NCBI RefSeq assembly: GCF_001189845.1 | Contig: NZ_LFLZ01000001.1 | Span: 62,001 to 126,000 of the forward strand | Reading direction: 5' to 3' | Length of the DNA: 64,000 nt | Origin: Bradyrhizobium tropiciagri | GTDB taxonomy: Bacteria > Pseudomonadota > Alphaproteobacteria > Rhizobiales > Xanthobacteraceae | Shown here: positions 1-9,364 of the stretch, in pieces | Layout: each line of letters opens with the position of its first letter | How positions within the stretch are numbered: the stretch's first letter is position 1 | Position numbers and translations under genes: made by a program | The notes under the pieces: model-generated | Told to the model about the DNA's origin: nothing | What the model saw: the letters and a program-made list of their open reading frames with translations, nothing else | Database searches by the model: none

Positions 1-423
1 CGCCTCCGAGACTTCCTCGGCCGCGCGGCTCACCTTCATGGCGAAATCGAGCATCGCGCGCTGCCGCGGCGTGATGTCGGCCTTGCGGTAGTTGATCGCG
101 ATCTGGTCCGCTATCTGCGGATTCTTGGCGCGGATGCGCAGGATGGCGCCATGGGCGATCACGCAATATTGGCACTGGTTGGCGGCGCTGGTCGCCACCA
201 CGATCATCTCGCGCTCGGCCTTGGAGAGGCCGGAGTCCTTTTCCATCAGCGCGTCGTGATAGGCAAAGAAGGCGCGAAACTCGTCGGGACGATAGGCCAG
301 AGTGAGGAAGACGTTCGGCACGAAGCCGGACTTTTCCTGCACCGCCAGGATGCGGGTGCGGATATCCTCCGGGAGCTTGTCGAGAGCGGGCGTTGCGAAG
401 CGTTTGGCGGTCGGCTGCGTCAT
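1..423 (-). CDS. Peroxidase-related protein, carboxymuconolactone decarboxylase/AhpD fold (partial)
   Basis: The reading frame starts at an ATG at 423 and runs off the left edge, so the C-terminus is missing. About 140 residues are visible. The segment around residue 85 carries the AhpD-type Cys-x-x-Cys followed three residues later by His (CQYCVIAH), in a helix preceded by EREMIVVATSAAN. This is the redox/proton-relay motif of alkylhydroperoxidase-like and 'peroxidase-related' proteins. These are small all-alpha proteins that reduce peroxides with two vicinal cysteines; the natural substrate here is unknown. It lies just downstream of the HerA-like gene on the same strand, with about 110 bases between, so co-transcription is possible. 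Family call is firm, substrate is not. Confidence 0.8.
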   Translation of the reverse strand, partial: MTQPTAKRFATPALDKLPEDIRTRILAVQEKSGFVPNVFLTLAYRPDEFRAFFAYHDALMEKDSGLSKAEREMIVVATSAANQCQYCVIAHGAILRIRAKNPQIADQIAINYRKADITPRQRAMLDFAMKVSRAAEEVSEA

Positions 424-532
424 GAGATGGTTCCGGCATGCCGCATGGATGCGGCGTCACGGCAAACCATAGAGGATGACGGGTCGGGCGCAAGGCGCAT
501 CGGCGCCTTGGCAGAATCTTGGCGAAATGCGG

Positions 533-2280
533 CTAGCGCAGCGGCTTCTTCAACAGCGAGAAGCGATCCGGATCGAGACCGAGCGACGGCTGCAGCATCG
601 GCGCCTCGGCGGGCGCATGGTGCGCGCCGGCGGTGGCGCATTGAAATTGGCATCGCCGCTCGGCGAATCCCGATGCGAGGTGGCGCCGCGCCAGCGCTCC
701 AGCACGGCGCTGACGAAATGCATGTCGTGGCCGGCGGTGACCGACGGCACCGTCGCGATGGTGGCCTCGCCGCGCGGCAGCTGGTGCGGCGGCACCTCCT
801 TGAAGCGCAGCCGGGTCGGCAGCGCCACGCCTTCGCCGAACGCCAGCACTTCGCGGGTGCCGAGCGAGGGCACGAACGACAGCAGATTGGCGGCGGCATC
901 CGACACCGCGGAGCGCAGCAACGCCTGGTCGCGGTCGTTGGCAAGCCGCATCGTGAACAGCGTGTTGCACTGGGAGATGATGGTCGCGTCAAGTTCGGCC
1001 GGACGCTGGGTGATCAGGCCGAGATAGACGCCGTATTTGCGGCCTTCCTTGGCGATGCGCGACACCGCCTTGCGGGTCGGCCCGAAGCCGATATTGCGGT
1101 CGGCGGAGGCGTAGCGGTGCGCTTCCTCGCAGACGAACAGCATCGGCGAGACGCCGTCGCTCCACAGCCCGAAATCGAACGCCATGCGGCACAAGACCGA
1201 CACCACGGAATCGACGACTTCGGCCGGGAAGCCCGCGAGCTGCATGATGGTCATCGGCTTGCCGTTGGCGGGCAGGCGGAACAGATGGCTGATCACCTCG
1301 GCCATGGTATCGCCGCCGACATTGGCATTGTCGAACATGAAGGCGTAGCGCGGATCGTTGCGCACCGCGTCGATGCGCGAGATCAGCTTGTGATAGATGA
1401 TGCGCGAGGAGCGGTTCTCGAGCTTGCCCATGCGCTCGTCGATCAGCGAGATCAGGTCGACCAGGCGATAGGGCACCGGCGTGTCGACGGTATAGCCGAC
1501 CTGCTTGGGGTCGATGCGCTTCAGTCCCAGACCAACCCGGTCGGAGTTCTGGTACTGGGTATAGATGCCCTTCGCCATCGGGATCACTTCGGCGAGGATG
1601 TCGAGCTCTTCGGGCACGCCGGGCCGGCCGCCGAACAGCACGTCGACGATCTCTTCGAAATTGAACAGCCAGAACGGCAGCTTCAGGTTTCGCGGGTTGA
1701 GCACCTGCGCGCGCTCGCCGAAGCAGCGGCCGTATTCATTGTGGACGTCGAGCAGGAAGATGCGCAGGTTCGGCCGCGACTTCAGGATCTCGTTGAGCAG
1801 CAGCGACACGCCGGTGGATTTGCCGACGCCGGTCGAGCCGAGCACCGCGAAGTGCTTGGAAAGCATTTCCTCGACATCGACATAGGCGATGACCGAGCGA
1901 TCCTGCTGCAGCGTGCCGACATTAATCTGGTCCGAGCCGCTCGGCGCATAGACCGTGCGCAGCTCCTGGTTGGTGATCAGATCGGTGCTGTCGCCGATAG
2001 TCGGATAGTGGGTAACGCCGCGCTGGAATTTCGGGCGGTCGCCGCCGAGGATTTCGCCGAGCAGGTCGACCGAGGCGGTCGCCATGTACTCGTCGGACGG
2101 CGGCAGGTGCTCGCACGACACTTCGGTGATCATGGCAACGATGACCGAGCTCGCGCAGCGGATGCTGACGAACCGGCCGACGGTCGCGCGCATTTCTGAA
2201 AGTTGCATCTGGCCGCCCGCCAGCAGCCCCACCCGGGCCTGTGAGCCGCGCACAGAGATCACACGTCCGAAAGGTGTCAC
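533..2280 (-). CDS. HerA-like ATP-binding protein (DUF87), apparent frameshift near its 3' end
   Basis: The start is GTG at 2280. The N-terminal ~120 residues resemble a HAS-barrel. Walker A (GSTGVGKST) is at residues 148-156, and a Walker B-like LFVCEEAH is in the second half. HerA-type hexameric ATPases pump DNA, in archaea with NurA nuclease; bacterial homologues are less well defined and no NurA-like partner is visible here. The uninterrupted frame stops at 550 with a low-complexity Arg/Cys tail. One extra base near 635-640 would switch to the frame ending at 533, whose tail (LGLDPDRFSLLKKPLR) looks like a genuine conserved C-terminus. I therefore give 533 as the probable end. Family call is good; the function in DNA processing is inferred. 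Confidence 0.8.
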
Positions 2281-2637
2281 AGTTCCAGCCTGGCTCGTTC
2301 TCGAAATCTAAATGTCCGGACCAATATGCCCGCCCGGGATTGGAAAAACCGTTAAGTCGCCGGGGTTCGGCATCGGCTAAATCTACACCTTCCCGGTGAC
2401 GATTTGTTTCTATCGTGACGTGAGATTGTGCCCCGTCGCGTGCATCGGCGGCGAGATCGTCGCTTTCCGGCACAGCAGCGCTGGTTTCGCGGTTTATCCG
2501 TTAATGCGGAATTCACCATCTTGGAGGAGTGCAGCGGCGGCTCCGTAGCTTTACGGAGGTGTGGTGCGATGTGTTGCGCGGTGGCTCCAGGTATCGTGTA
2601 ACCGATTGCTAACTGCGAGTTGTAACGACCTTTCCAT
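2281..2637. other. Intergenic region between divergent HerA-like and GGDEF-EAL genes
   Basis: This stretch of about 360 bases separates two divergently transcribed genes and must hold both promoters. No convincing gene is seen; a 22-codon frame from 2312 has no ribosome-binding site. The only clear structure is a perfect hairpin at 2541-2558. I could not pick a confident -35/-10 pair. Confidence 0.5.
2541..2558. promoter_or_regulatory. Perfect 7-bp hairpin/inverted repeat
   Basis: CTCCGTA (2541-2547) and TACGGAG (2552-2558) are exact inverted repeats with a 4-base loop. It lies about 120 bases upstream of the GGDEF-EAL start. It could be an operator or a leader hairpin; no T-run follows, so it is not a simple terminator. 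Confidence 0.35.
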
Positions 2638-2676
2638 TTGTGCTGCGTAACGATGCTGCGCCCGGGAGAGATCAGC

Positions 2677-4569
2677 GTGCGCATCGACCACCGCAATTCA
2701 TCGTCAGGGAATGCCGATGTCGGCTCGACCAAGGGGCTGGCGTTCTGTGCCGTCCTGCTCGTCGGCAGCCTGCTCGGAAGCGCGACCGCGCAATGGAGCG
2801 AGCGCGAAGGCCTGCTGATGGCGGCGTTTGCGATCATGGCCGTGATCGTCTTCCTGCTGCTGAAGCGACATCAGGTCTCGGACGCGCGGCTCGCTACCGA
2901 ACGCCGCAATCTCACGACGGCCGTGAACAACATTCCGCAGGGGCTCGTGCTCTACGATGCGTCGGCGCGCATCATCATCTGCAACCGTCCGTACATCGAG
3001 ATGTTCGGGCTCTCGCCCGACGTCGCGAAGCCGGGCTGCACCATGCAGCGGCTGATCGCGCACCGGCAGGAGACCGGCTCGTTCGACGGCGACGTCGATG
3101 AATTCTGCAACGCCATCATCCACAATGTGAAGCTCGGCAAGGCGACGCGCCAGCTGACCGAGGCGCCGGGCGGGCGCGCGATCGAGATCGTCAACAAGCC
3201 GCTGCCGGACGGCGGATGGGTGGCGACCATCGAGGATGTCACCGAGCGCACGCGCACCGAGAACAAGATCGCCTACATGGCGCATTACGATGCGCTCACC
3301 GATCTGCCCAACCGCGCGCTGTTCCGCCAGCGCCTCGAACAGGCGTTGCGGGCGATCGGGACGGATGACCAGCTCGCGGTCATGTATATCGATATCGACG
3401 AGTTCAAAGCCGTCAACGACGCGCTCGGCCATCAGATCGGCGACGAGCTGCTGAGGGCAATCGCCGATCGTCTGCGCTCCTGCCTCGGGGAGAGCGACGT
3501 CGCAGCGCGGCTCGGCGGCGACGAGTTCGCCGTGATCCAGACCGCGGTCTGCGATCAGACCCAGACCATGCAGCTGCTGGCCGCGATCTACCAGAGCATC
3601 CGCCAGCCGATCGATTGCAGCGGGCACCTGATCACGACCGATGCCAGCATCGGCATCGCGGTTGCGCCGGACGACGGGCTCGATCTCGATCAATTGCTGC
3701 GCAACGCGGACCTCGCGCTCTATGGGGCGAAGAGCGACGGCCGCCGCACCTACCGGTTCTTCGAGGCTGGCATGGACGCACGCGCCAAGGCGCGACGCAG
3801 TCTGGAGCTGGAGCTGCGCCAGGCCATCCTCGACGGCAGCTTCGAACTGCATTATCAGCCGCTGCTCCATCTCGGGGACGGCCGGGTGAGCTGCTGCGAG
3901 GCGCTGCTGCGCTGGCGCCATCCCGAACGCGGCATGATCTCGCCGGCGGATTTCATCCCGGTCGCCGAGGATACCGGCCTGATCAACGATCTCGGACACT
4001 GGGTGCTCAACACTGCGTGCCGGGAAGCCGTGAACTGGCCGGATCATATCCATGTCGCGGTCAACGTGTCGCCGATCCAGTTCAAGAGCCAAACACTGGC
4101 CCTGAACGTCGCCGCCGCGCTGGCGGCGTCGGGGCTCGCGCCCGCGCGGCTCGAGCTCGAGATCACCGAGGCGGTGCTGATCCGCGACGACGAGGCTGCG
4201 CTCGACATCCTGCATCAGCTGCGCGAGCTCGGCGTGCGCATCGCGCTCGACGATTTCGGCACCGGCTACTCCTCGCTGAGCTATCTGCAGCGCTTCCCGT
4301 TCGACAAGATCAAGATCGACCGTGCCTTCATCAAGGATCTCGCCGGGACCGGCGCGTCGTCCACGATCGTTCAGGCCGTCGTGAACATTGCCGCCGCGAG
4401 CGACATGACGACAACCGCCGAGGGCGTCGAGACCGAGCAGCAGCGCAGTCTGCTTCGGACCCTCGGCTGTACCGAGATGCAGGGCTACCTGTTCAGCCGG
4501 CCGGTGCCGGATGTCGAGATCCGCAGGCTGCTGTCCTCGCATCGCGAGGATGCCGTCTCGGTCGCCTGA
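2677..4569 (+). CDS. Membrane-anchored PAS-GGDEF-EAL cyclic-di-GMP protein
   Basis: Two hydrophobic segments (about residues 20-37 and 45-63) precede a PAS-like sensor (about 80-195), a GGDEF domain and an EAL domain. GGDEF is intact at residues 280-284 (RLGGDEFAV). The inhibitory I-site is degenerate: Asp is present five residues before the GG, but the expected Arg is Gly. The EAL signature is at 408-410 (CEALLRW), and later EAL residues (ELEITE, DDFGTGYSS) are intact. The protein could therefore make and hydrolyse c-di-GMP at the inner membrane. I chose GTG 2677 because GGGAGAG sits six bases upstream; ATG 2653 or TTG 2638 would add 8 or 13 residues. The monocistronic setting gives no hint of the output. 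Confidence 0.9.
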   Translation: MRIDHRNSSSGNADVGSTKGLAFCAVLLVGSLLGSATAQWSEREGLLMAAFAIMAVIVFLLLKRHQVSDARLATERRNLTTAVNNIPQGLVLYDASARIIICNRPYIEMFGLSPDVAKPGCTMQRLIAHRQETGSFDGDVDEFCNAIIHNVKLGKATRQLTEAPGGRAIEIVNKPLPDGGWVATIEDVTERTRTENKIAYMAHYDALTDLPNRALFRQRLEQALRAIGTDDQLAVMYIDIDEFKAVNDALGHQIGDELLRAIADRLRSCLGESDVAARLGGDEFAVIQTAVCDQTQTMQLLAAIYQSIRQPIDCSGHLITTDASIGIAVAPDDGLDLDQLLRNADLALYGAKSDGRRTYRFFEAGMDARAKARRSLELELRQAILDGSFELHYQPLLHLGDGRVSCCEALLRWRHPERGMISPADFIPVAEDTGLINDLGHWVLNTACREAVNWPDHIHVAVNVSPIQFKSQTLALNVAAALAASGLAPARLELEITEAVLIRDDEAALDILHQLRELGVRIALDDFGTGYSSLSYLQRFPFDKIKIDRAFIKDLAGTGASSTIVQAVVNIAAASDMTTTAEGVETEQQRSLLRTLGCTEMQGYLFSRPVPDVEIRRLLSSHREDAVSVA

Positions 4570-4649
4570 CCGCCAGCTATGTGATTCCGGCCACGGAATG
4601 CCGCGCGGGCGCAGGCCATCTTGTTGATACGCAACAAGAGGGTCCCGCT

Positions 4650-4835
4650 ATGTACTATCTCGTGAATGCGCTTCTCGTCCTCGCCATCGCGTTCTTCTTT
4701 TTCCTGCCGATGACCGATCGCCGTACGGCGCGGATGAAGCTGTGCATGGTGTGCGCGCTTGCCGTCGCGCTGACGGTGTCGGCGACCATGTCCCGGTCGC
4801 ACGATGCGGTGCCGGTGATGGCGTCCAAGGGTTAG
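4650..4835 (+). CDS. Small two-helix membrane protein (61 aa)
   Basis: This 61-residue protein has two hydrophobic segments: residues 2-20 (YLVNALLVLAIAFFFFLPM) and about 30-46, separated by a basic loop (TDRRTARMK). The tail is short and polar. It starts 80 bases after the GGDEF-EAL stop. The hydrophobic pattern with positive charges between helices suggests a real small inner-membrane protein. The upstream AAGAGGG is a plausible ribosome-binding site. I do not recognise a family or function. Confidence 0.55.
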   Translation: MYYLVNALLVLAIAFFFFLPMTDRRTARMKLCMVCALAVALTVSATMSRSHDAVPVMASKG

Positions 4836-4904
4836 GCGCGGAGGCCGGTCTCAACCGCGGGCTGCGATTGCCGGTGCCAATAATTTGTTGACGGGACCTA
4901 ATCC

Positions 4905-4922
4905 TTTGTACACTAGTACAAA
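4905..4922. promoter_or_regulatory. Perfect palindromic operator overlapping a likely -10
   Basis: TTTGTAC (4905-4911) and GTACAAA (4916-4922) are exact inverted repeats around ACTA. A TTGTTG at 4885-4890 lies 18 bases before TACACT (4909-4914), a plausible -35/-10 pair, so the palindrome covers the -10. The arrangement is that of a GntR-, TetR- or MarR-type repressor site controlling the dioxygenase gene that starts at 4986. No such regulator is adjacent. Confidence 0.6.
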
Positions 4923-4985
4923 TCACGCCGGCACCGCTCGCCCGAGCGGAAAGACGTCGGTGGCGTCGTGCGAGGAGACCGCCCC

Positions 4986-5942
4986 ATGCAGCCGGAACCG
5001 ATCTTCGATCTCGCTCATCTCGGGCACATGGAGCTGCTGACGCCGAAGCCGGACGAGAGCCTGACGTTCTTCGTCGATGTGATGGGCATGACGGTCAGCG
5101 GCCGGCAGGGCGAGTCGGTCTATCTGCGCGGCTGGGACGACTATGAGCGTTACTCGCTGAAGCTGACCGCATCGAAGACCTCTGGCATGGAGCACATGGC
5201 GCTGCGGGCGCGCAGCGCGCAGGCGCTCGAGCGCCGCGTCGCCGCGCTGAAGGGCTCGGGCTTCGACATCGGCTGGATCGACGGCGACATGGGGCAGGGA
5301 CCGGCATTCCGCTGCCGCGATCCCGACGGCCACGTCATCGAGCTCTACTACGAGACCGAATGGTACGAGGCGCCGGCCGGGCTGAAGCCTGCGTTGAAGA
5401 ACCAGGCGCAGCGCTTTCCGGCCCGCGGCGTCAATGTCCGCCGGCTCGACCATCTCAACTGCCTCGCGGTCGACATCAAGGCCAATCGCCTGTTCTTCGA
5501 GAACTACCTGGGATGCCGCACCACCGAGCAGATCGTGCTCAACGACGGCACCGAAGCCGCGATGTGGATGACGATGTCGAACAAGAGCTACGACTTCGCC
5601 TACACGCGCGATCATTACGGCAAGCGCGGCCGGTTTCACCATGTCACCTACGCGCTGGATAGCCGCGAGGAGATCCTCCGGGCCGCCGATATCTTTCTCG
5701 AGCACGGGGTGCATATCGAGACCGGGCCGCACAAGCACGCGATCCAGCAGACTTTCTTCCTCTATGTCTATGAACCCGGCGGCAACCGCGTCGAGGTCGC
5801 CAATGCCGGAGCCCGCCTGATCCTGGCGCCGGACTGGAAGCCGATCGTGTGGACCGAGGAGGAACGCAAGAAGGGCCAGGCGTGGGGGTTGAAGACGATC
5901 GAGTCGTTCCACACCCACGGCACGCCGCCGGTGATCGACTAG
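4986..5942 (+). CDS. Extradiol ring-cleavage (catechol 2,3-dioxygenase-like, VOC) dioxygenase
   Basis: The protein has 318 residues and two VOC (betaalphabetabetabeta) modules, an inactive N-terminal and an active C-terminal one, as in type I extradiol dioxygenases. The expected Fe(II) ligands are His156 (RRLDHLNCL), His218 or 219 (RFHHVTY) and Glu270 (GGNRVEV). Such enzymes insert O2 next to a catecholic diol and open the ring. Conserved Tyr/His residues of the second shell (YEPGGNRVE) are present. ATG 4986 is chosen over an upstream start because GAGGAG lies 8-9 bases before it. It is a single gene behind a palindromic operator (4905-4922), suggesting induction by its aromatic substrate, which cannot be read from sequence. 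Confidence 0.88.
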   Translation: MQPEPIFDLAHLGHMELLTPKPDESLTFFVDVMGMTVSGRQGESVYLRGWDDYERYSLKLTASKTSGMEHMALRARSAQALERRVAALKGSGFDIGWIDGDMGQGPAFRCRDPDGHVIELYYETEWYEAPAGLKPALKNQAQRFPARGVNVRRLDHLNCLAVDIKANRLFFENYLGCRTTEQIVLNDGTEAAMWMTMSNKSYDFAYTRDHYGKRGRFHHVTYALDSREEILRAADIFLEHGVHIETGPHKHAIQQTFFLYVYEPGGNRVEVANAGARLILAPDWKPIVWTEEERKKGQAWGLKTIESFHTHGTPPVID

Positions 5943-6100
5943 GCGCCGGACCGCTCCCAAGAAGACCGATCGCGCGCGTCGATACGCCGCCACATACAGG
6001 CGCCGTCACTGACGACAACATCGGCGCATAACCATATGATCCGGTCGAGAGGGCGAACGCTGCGCAGCGCGCGGGACGTGAACCGGTGGAAACAGGCACA

Positions 6101-6571
6101 ATGGTTGGCAAGACCTCCAAGAAGCCGGCGAAGAGTGCAAAGAAAGCGGCCGCGACGCGCCCGGCTGCAAAGCCGCGCCTGCTCGCGGGCGGCAACCCGC
6201 AGATCGCAAAGGGAGTTGGTGACGCGCCTGTGCAAGCCTATATCGCGGCGATGCCGGGGTGGAAAAGCGAGGTCGGACGCAGGCTCGACGCGCTCATCGT
6301 GCGGACCGTCCCCGGCGTGCACAAGGCGATGAAATGGAACTCGCCACTCTACGGCGTGGCAGGCGAAGGCTGGTTCCTCGGAATCCATGTCTTCACGCGC
6401 TACATCAAGGTGGCGTTCTTTCGCGGCACGTTGCTGCGTCCCGTGCCGCCGGGCGAGTCCAAGCAGCAGCATACGCGCTATCTCAACATTCACGAGAACG
6501 ACGAGCTCGACGAAGCCCAGTTCACCGCTTGGGTGAAGCAAGCCAGCCGATTGCCCGGCGAACGGATGTGA
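6101..6571 (+). CDS. DUF1801 (YdhG-like) domain protein
   Basis: This is a soluble protein of about 156 residues. A Lys/Ala-rich N-terminal tail (KTSKKPAKSAKKAAATR) is followed by a DUF1801 domain. The domain includes the typical stretch in which a peptide ending PGVHKAMKWNSPLYG leads into a hydrophobic beta segment (WFLGIHVFTRYIKVAFF). The basic tail might bind nucleic acid, but this is inference from composition. GTG 6086 is an alternative start adding five residues. Family members have no firm biochemical role. The gene stands alone between the dioxygenase and the P450. Confidence 0.75.
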   Translation: MVGKTSKKPAKSAKKAAATRPAAKPRLLAGGNPQIAKGVGDAPVQAYIAAMPGWKSEVGRRLDALIVRTVPGVHKAMKWNSPLYGVAGEGWFLGIHVFTRYIKVAFFRGTLLRPVPPGESKQQHTRYLNIHENDELDEAQFTAWVKQASRLPGERM

Positions 6572-6706
6572 GCCGTCACATGGAACGACCTGCGTGCAGA
6601 AGCCACGCTGTGCCGCTGGTTCCGTAGGGGCAAACGCGCCCGGCCTTGCATACACGGCATTTCGCACCATGTTCCGGACGCGCGAACGGCGGCATGAGGT
6701 GGCGCC

Positions 6707-7915
6707 ATGGCATCGCAGCCGGATTTTTCCAGCGAAACATTCAACCGGGATCCTGCCGCCGGCATTGCGATGCTGCGTGCCCGCGGCGAGGTCGTCGAGG
6801 TCAGGTTTCCGATCGTCGGCCGGGTCTGGCTGACGACGACCTACGATGCCGCCTCGGTGATGCTGAAGGAGAGCGCGACCTTCACGTTGCGCAAGGAGGA
6901 CGGTGAGGTCGCCGGCCTGCGCTGGTGGATGCCGAAGTCGGTCACCGCCGTCGCCAACAACATGCTGACGATGGACGAGCCGGATCACACGAGGCTGCGC
7001 AGCATCGTGGACGAGGCATTCCGCCGCCGCGCGGTGCTCGACATGGAGCCGCACATCCGCGGCATCGCCGATCGCCTCGCCGACGAATTGTTCGTCGCGG
7101 GAAGCCCAGCCGATCTGATCCAGCGCTATGCCCGCATCCTGCCGGTCTCGGTGATTTGCGAGCTGCTCGGCTTGCCGCCGGCCGACCGGCCGACATTCAT
7201 CGCCTGGGCCAATGCGATGACGCAGCTACGAGGCCCGATCAGCTTCCTGCGCATGATGGGCTCGCTGTCGAAGATGCGAAAGTATCTCGCGCAGCAACTG
7301 CAGTTCGCACGCGAGCGAGGCGGCGAGGGGCTGATCGCGGAACTGGTGCAGGTCGAGAAGGAAGGCGGTCGCATCACACCGGACGAGATGGTGTCGATGG
7401 TGTTCCTGCTGCTCGGTGCCGGGTCGGAAACGACGACGCATCTGATCAGCGGATCGGTTTTCGAGTTGCTTAAGGACCCTGCGCGGCGTGACTGGCTGAC
7501 AGCTGACTGGAGCCGCCTCGGCCTCGCGGTCGAGGAATTTCTGCGCTTCGTCTCGCCGGTGCAGTTCACCAAGCCGCGCTACGTCAGGCGCGACGTCGAA
7601 TTCGGCGGCGTTCATCTGAAGAAGGGCGACCGGGTGATGGCGATGATCGCGGCCGCCAATATCGATCCGACGGCGCATGAGCATCCCGAACGAATGGATC
7701 TCGCACGCAAGCCGAACCGGCATATCTCGTTCGGGACCGGAATCCATTTCTGCCTCGGCCACCAACTGGCACGCATCGAGGCGGCATCTGCGCTGCAAGC
7801 GCTGTTCACGCGCTGGCCCGATCTCCGGCTCGCAGTGAAGCCCGAGCATATCCACTGGCGCGGCCGCCCCGGCATCCGCTCGATCGACAAATTGCCTGTC
7901 GTCGCGGGCAGTTGA
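6707..7915 (+). CDS. Cytochrome P450
   Basis: This is a 402-residue soluble bacterial P450. The I-helix oxygen-activation motif is at 238-242 (AGSET), the K-helix ExxR at Glu277-Arg280, and the heme-binding loop is FGTGIHFCLGH with the thiolate ligand Cys349. Length and lack of a membrane anchor are typical of class I P450s fed by separate ferredoxin and reductase, neither of which is encoded nearby. A GAGGTGG ribosome-binding site precedes ATG 6707. The substrate is unknown; the dioxygenase upstream hints at aromatic or xenobiotic metabolism, but the genes need not be linked. Confidence 0.93.
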   Translation: MASQPDFSSETFNRDPAAGIAMLRARGEVVEVRFPIVGRVWLTTTYDAASVMLKESATFTLRKEDGEVAGLRWWMPKSVTAVANNMLTMDEPDHTRLRSIVDEAFRRRAVLDMEPHIRGIADRLADELFVAGSPADLIQRYARILPVSVICELLGLPPADRPTFIAWANAMTQLRGPISFLRMMGSLSKMRKYLAQQLQFARERGGEGLIAELVQVEKEGGRITPDEMVSMVFLLLGAGSETTTHLISGSVFELLKDPARRDWLTADWSRLGLAVEEFLRFVSPVQFTKPRYVRRDVEFGGVHLKKGDRVMAMIAAANIDPTAHEHPERMDLARKPNRHISFGTGIHFCLGHQLARIEAASALQALFTRWPDLRLAVKPEHIHWRGRPGIRSIDKLPVVAGS

Positions 7916-8016
7916 TGGCAGCTCTGCGCGCGGGATCATTGCCTCGCCTCGGTCGTTTGGTGTTAGGCTGCACCGGAGCACGATGAATCATCATCGCGCT
8001 TTGGGTTGTTGTCCGG

Positions 8017-8061
8017 GCATGATCTTTTCGGAAAATCGCTTCGCACTCTTCCCGATCATGC
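8017..8061. repeat. Dispersed palindromic repeat (GCATGATC type)
   Basis: GCATGATC at 8017-8024 and GATCATGC at 8054-8061 frame a 45-base imperfect inverted repeat with GGAAAA in one arm. A related element occurs at 32621-32667. Such small palindromic elements are common in Bradyrhizobium relatives. It lies just upstream of soxC. Confidence 0.55.
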
Positions 8062-8087
8062 TCTGGTAACGTCAGAGGAAAACGTCG

Positions 8088-9364
8088 ATGAGCGAACACA
8101 CGACGGACAAGCGCGTGCGAGATGCGTCTCGCAGGCGGTTTCTTCAGGCGGGTGCGGCATTGGCCGGAGGCTCTGCGATAGCGGGAGTTACCGGTTCTCC
8201 TGCGCTTGCCGAACAGGGGAATAATCTTCCGCCCAACGTGCCGGAATGGATGAAAGCGCCCGGCGATCCGATGGGAAGCCAGCCCTATGGCACGCCATCG
8301 GTTCACGAGAAGGGCGTCGTCAAGAACATCTCGAAGACGCTGCCGCAATATATCTCGCGTCGGGCCGCACGCCGTTGCAGGAGCTCGACGGCATCATCAC
8401 GCCGAACGGCCTGTTCTATGAACGCCACCATGGCGGCGTGCCGACCATCGATCCGGCCGAGCACCGGCTGATGCTGCACGGCATGGTCGATCGCCCGCTG
8501 GTGCTCACGATGGAGGACATCCGCCGCTTTCCGTCGCAATCGCGCATCCACTTCCTGGAGTGCTCCGGCAATCCGGTCTACACCAAGCCCTACGGCAAGA
8601 CGGCTTCCGACCTCGTCGGCCTCCTGAGCTGCGCCGAATGGACCGGCGTGCCGCTGAAGACGGTGCTCGACGAAGCCGGCCTGCAGGCCGGCGCCAAATG
8701 GGTCGTCGCCGAAGGCGGCGATGCCGCCGCGCTGACGCGCTCGATCCCGATCGAGAAGTGCCTCGACGACGCCATGCTGGTCTACAGCCAGAACGGCGAG
8801 CGGCTGCGTCCGCAACAGGGCTATCCGCTGCGCCTGTTGCTGCCCGGCTTCGAGGGCAACATGAATGTGAAGTGGCTCCGCCGGCTCAAGGTCACCGCCG
8901 AGCCGGCCTATTCGCGCGAGGAGACTTCGAAATACACCGACCCGATGCCGGACGGCACGTCGCGCGAATTCACCTTCTACATGGAAGCCAAGTCGATCAT
9001 CACGCGGCCGTCCGGCGGGCAGAAGCTGACCACGCACGGCTTCCACGAGATCACCGGGATCGCCTGGAGCGGCCACGGCAAGATCAAGAGCGTCGAGATC
9101 TCGCTCGACGAGGGCAAGAGCTGGCAGCAGGCGGAGCTTCAGGAGCCGGTGCTGACGCGCGCGCTCACGCGCTTCCGTCTGCCCTGGCACTGGGACGGCA
9201 CGCCCGCAGTGATCCAGAGCCGCGCCATCGACGAGACCGGCTACACGCAGCCGACGCTGGCGGAATTGGTCAAGGTGCGTGGTCTCAACTCGTTCTACCA
9301 CAACAACGCGATCTGGCCCTGGCGCATCGATGCGAATGGCGAGGTGACCAATGCCCAGGCGTAA
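8088..9364 (+). pseudogene. soxC: SoxC-like sulfite/sulfane dehydrogenase molybdopterin subunit, single-base frameshift
   Basis: The first frame gives a twin-arginine signal (SRRRFLQAG) and residues up to KTLPQYIS. The +1 frame then continues directly with SGRTPLQELDG and the rest of a SoxC/sulfite-oxidase-fold protein to 9364. The conserved molybdenum-ligand Cys is in FLECSGN, followed by the dimerisation domain. One base is missing around 8355-8359; adding it gives a normal protein of about 425 residues. SoxC binds the molybdenum cofactor in the periplasm and oxidises sulfur bound to SoxYZ, or sulfite in orphan relatives. It overlaps soxD by 14 bases, so they are one operon. Whether the break is real or a sequencing error is open. 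Confidence 0.85.

Noticed and set aside
151..2199. 682-codon open frame on the + strand
   Set aside because: It is antisense to the HerA-like ATPase, whose frame has Walker motifs; the + frame is His/Arg/Asp-rich high-GC read-through with no domain.
2312..2380. Short frame of about 22 codons starting MSGPICPP
   Set aside because: No ribosome-binding site, no conserved feature and very short.
2704..4542. 612-codon open frame on the - strand
   Set aside because: Antisense to the GGDEF-EAL protein, with no signal or domain.
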